DNA of 8,019 nt from contig JASHRY010000167.1 of the NCBI GenBank assembly GCA_030037105.1, forward strand, positions 1 to 8,019, written 5' to 3'. Source of the DNA: Xanthobacteraceae bacterium (lineage in GTDB: Bacteria; Pseudomonadota; Alphaproteobacteria; Rhizobiales; Xanthobacteraceae). This document shows positions 6,724 to 8,019 of the stretch, piece after piece. A model generated the notes under the pieces. The model worked only from the letters and a program-made list of their open reading frames with translations. It had not been told where the DNA came from and ran no database searches. The number at the start of each line of letters is the position of its first letter. Within the stretch, counting starts at the first letter, position 1. Both the position numbers and the translations under genes were made by a program.

Positions 6724-7559
6724 CGGACCATTCCGCGCCGGCGATCAGCGCCGGTGCCGCCGGCATCGCGCGGGAACCCGCCGGCCGCTTCGCCGTCGCG
6801 GCGCGGATCGCCGCGCGTTCCATCTCCATCGTGCTGCTGCTCGTCGCCTGGGAGGTCTTTGCGCGCAGCGGCAAGGTGACGCCGTTCATGCTGCCGCCGT
6901 TCAGCGCCGTGGTCGTGCGCATCTACACCGACGCGATGACCGGCGTGCTCTGGATCAATCTCGGGCTCACGCTCTACCGCGCGCTGGCCGGCTTCCTCAT
7001 CGCCGCGGTCGCCGGGATCGCGCTCGGCGCGGCGATGTCGCGCCTCAGACCCGTCCGTTGGTTCTTCGATCCGATCGTCTCGGTCGGCTTTCCGATGCCG
7101 AAAATCGCCTTCCTGCCGATCATTATGCTCTGGCTCGGCGTTTACGACGTGTCCAAGATCGCGATGGTGGTGTTCGACGCCATCTTCCCGGTGGTGACGG
7201 CGACGATCGCGGGCCTGCAAGCCGTGGACAGGGAGCTCCTATGGTCGGCGCGCAACATGGGCGCGGGCGAGCGCGAGCTGATGTGGCAAATCGCGCTGCC
7301 GGCGGCGCTGCCGCAGATTCTCACCGGCCTGCAGGTCGCGCTGCCGATCGCGCTGATCGTCGCCGTCATCGCCGAGATGGCGATGGGCGGCTACGGGCTC
7401 GGCGGCGCCATGATGGGCGCCTCGCGCTTCGCCGATTCGCGCGGCGTGTTCGCCGGCATCGTCGAGATCGCGATCGTCGGCTATGCCCTGATCAGGGGGC
7501 TGGCGTTCGTTCGCGCCCGGCTGCTGGCGTGGCATCAGGAGGCGGAGGAACGCTCGTGA
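6711..7559 (+). CDS. ABC transporter permease 2, NitT/TauT family (BPD_transp_1)
   Basis: This 282-residue inner-membrane subunit pairs with permease 1. An Ala/Arg-rich cytoplasmic lead of about 36 residues precedes helix 1 (SISIVLLLVAWEVFAR, 37-52). FMLPPFSAVVVRIY (59-72) and FPMPKIAFLPIIMLWLGVYD (127-146) mark the family. The EAA loop is ELLWSARNMGAGERELMWQI (175-194) followed by ALPAALPQILTGLQ. The ATG at 6711 has no visible ribosome site of its own and lies inside the end of permease 1, so it depends on coupled translation. The last 68 bp (7492-7559) are also the antisense end of the neighbouring minus-strand patatin frame. No substrate-binding protein gene follows, unlike many importers of this family. 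Confidence 0.94.
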   Translation: MARVADHSAPAISAGAAGIAREPAGRFAVAARIAARSISIVLLLVAWEVFARSGKVTPFMLPPFSAVVVRIYTDAMTGVLWINLGLTLYRALAGFLIAAVAGIALGAAMSRLRPVRWFFDPIVSVGFPMPKIAFLPIIMLWLGVYDVSKIAMVVFDAIFPVVTATIAGLQAVDRELLWSARNMGAGERELMWQIALPAALPQILTGLQVALPIALIVAVIAEMAMGGYGLGGAMMGASRFADSRGVFAGIVEIAIVGYALIRGLAFVRARLLAWHQEAEERS

Positions 7560-8019
7560 TCGCGACCGCGGCGGATTGCGCCCGAGGCCGCTCCGCGGCC
7601 GGCCTATCGGGCGCATCGGAATCGTGGACGGCGACGCCGGCCATCGGGTCGACAGGCGCGTCCCACGGCCGGCGTTCCAGGGTGCGCATGGTGTCGGCAT
7701 AGCCAACCTGCCACCGCCGTGCGATGGCGCCGCTGCTGAAATCGATGTCGCGAAGATAGTCTTCATGCTCGAGCGCGGTGGCGTTGAGCCGCACGATGTG
7801 CATGAACGTGCCGCAGCCGCACAGCGCCAGCTCCTTCACCTGCGCGGTCTCGCGCTGTTCCGCGGGCAAAAGGCGGACCAGCTCGCGCACGACGTGTCGA
7901 AGCTGATGCAGATGCTTTTGATGCGCGATATGGCTGTCGGCGCGACTGGCGAATTGAATGTCCTTCTGCCGGCTCAGCACCTGCCAGACCGATTCCGGCT
8001 CCGGGGCCGCGGCCGGCCA
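7492..8019 (-). CDS. Second patatin-like phospholipase, C-terminal part with DUF3734-type domain, cut by the right edge
   Basis: The frame is open through the right edge, so only the last 175 codons are seen and the N-terminal patatin catalytic motifs lie outside. The visible part matches what I recall of the DUF3734 region found after patatin domains in rhizobial proteins: VLSRQKDIQFASRADSHIA, then HLHQLRHVVRELVRLLP, ELALCGCGTFMHIVRL, RDIDFSSGAIARRWQVGYAD and DAPVDPMAGVAVHD, which ends around 7621. About 42 further residues rich in Pro, Ala and Arg follow to a TGA at 7492. This tail looks unstructured, runs through the hairpin at 7577-7615 and into the end of permease 2, so it may be a read-through extension after loss of an older stop. 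It is convergent with the ABC operon. Family assignment rests on memory of these motifs and is fairly sure; the catalytic state is unknown. Confidence 0.82.
   Translation of the reverse strand, partial: WPAAAPEPESVWQVLSRQKDIQFASRADSHIAHQKHLHQLRHVVRELVRLLPAEQRETAQVKELALCGCGTFMHIVRLNATALEHEDYLRDIDFSSGAIARRWQVGYADTMRTLERRPWDAPVDPMAGVAVHDSDAPDRPAAERPRAQSAAVAITSVPPPPDATPAAGRERTPAP
7577..7615. terminator. GC-rich hairpin between convergent transcripts
   Basis: The left arm TGCGCCCGAGGCCG (7577-7590) pairs with CGGCC-TA-TCGGGCGCA (7600-7615), giving 14 base pairs with a 2-base bulge (TA) and a 9-base loop. It starts 18 bp after the permease 2 stop. No T-run follows on the plus strand, so a classical intrinsic terminator is not shown, but it is the strongest stem in the window and lies where two converging transcripts would end. 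It is inside the C-terminal tail of the minus-strand patatin frame. Confidence 0.5.

Noticed and set aside
7556..7702. Possible small plus-strand gene starting with GTG in the permease 2 stop (GTGA), 48 codons
   Set aside because: Most of it is antisense to the conserved DUF3734 region and hairpin; no domain and no conserved look.

Overview
The window looks like chromosomal DNA from a GC-rich alphaproteobacterium of the order Hyphomicrobiales (Rhizobiales), probably near Bradyrhizobium/Xanthobacteraceae-type genera. The reasons are the alphaproteobacterial form of IspG, a short-chain 3-hydroxybutyrate dehydrogenase and patatin-like proteins of rhizobial type, a DUF3734-type patatin C-terminus, and an intergenic palindrome (5090-5133) of a kind I recall as dispersed in these genomes. 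The taxon is inferred from family resemblance, not from a search. Nearly all sequence is coding and strong codon bias opens long spurious frames opposite real genes.

Left block, minus strand, transcribed right to left (2242 to 1): a Zur-type Fur-family zinc regulator, a ten-helix DMT/EamA transporter and the N-terminal 224 codons of ispG (non-mevalonate isoprenoid pathway), which runs off the left edge. A candidate promoter lies before zur, and a weaker one just before ispG would let ispG be expressed separately.

Middle block, plus strand (2456-5085): bdhA (3-hydroxybutyrate dehydrogenase, ketone-body/polyhydroxybutyrate breakdown) is divergent from zur across a 213-bp region holding an inverted repeat and a direct repeat. 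It is followed, after 178 bp with a GC hairpin, by a patatin-like acyl hydrolase and, 13 bp later, a macro-domain protein of the YmdB/MacroD type (O-acetyl-ADP-ribose or ADP-ribosyl hydrolase).

Right block, plus strand (5189-7559): a tightly packed ABC importer operon of the nitrate/sulfonate/taurine (NitT/TauT) family: one ATPase and two different permeases with overlapping ends. No substrate-binding protein gene is next to it, so the substrate cannot be assigned. A GC-rich hairpin follows the operon. The C-terminal part of a second, DUF3734-type patatin protein enters from the right edge on the minus strand, and its reading frame overlaps the end of the last permease gene tail to tail.

I do not see a clear new defence, mobile or RNA system. 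There is no tRNA, rRNA, CRISPR array or insertion sequence. The most interesting points are the zur/bdhA control region, the orphan two-permease importer, the patatin/macro-domain pair, and the read-through-like tail of the second patatin gene.
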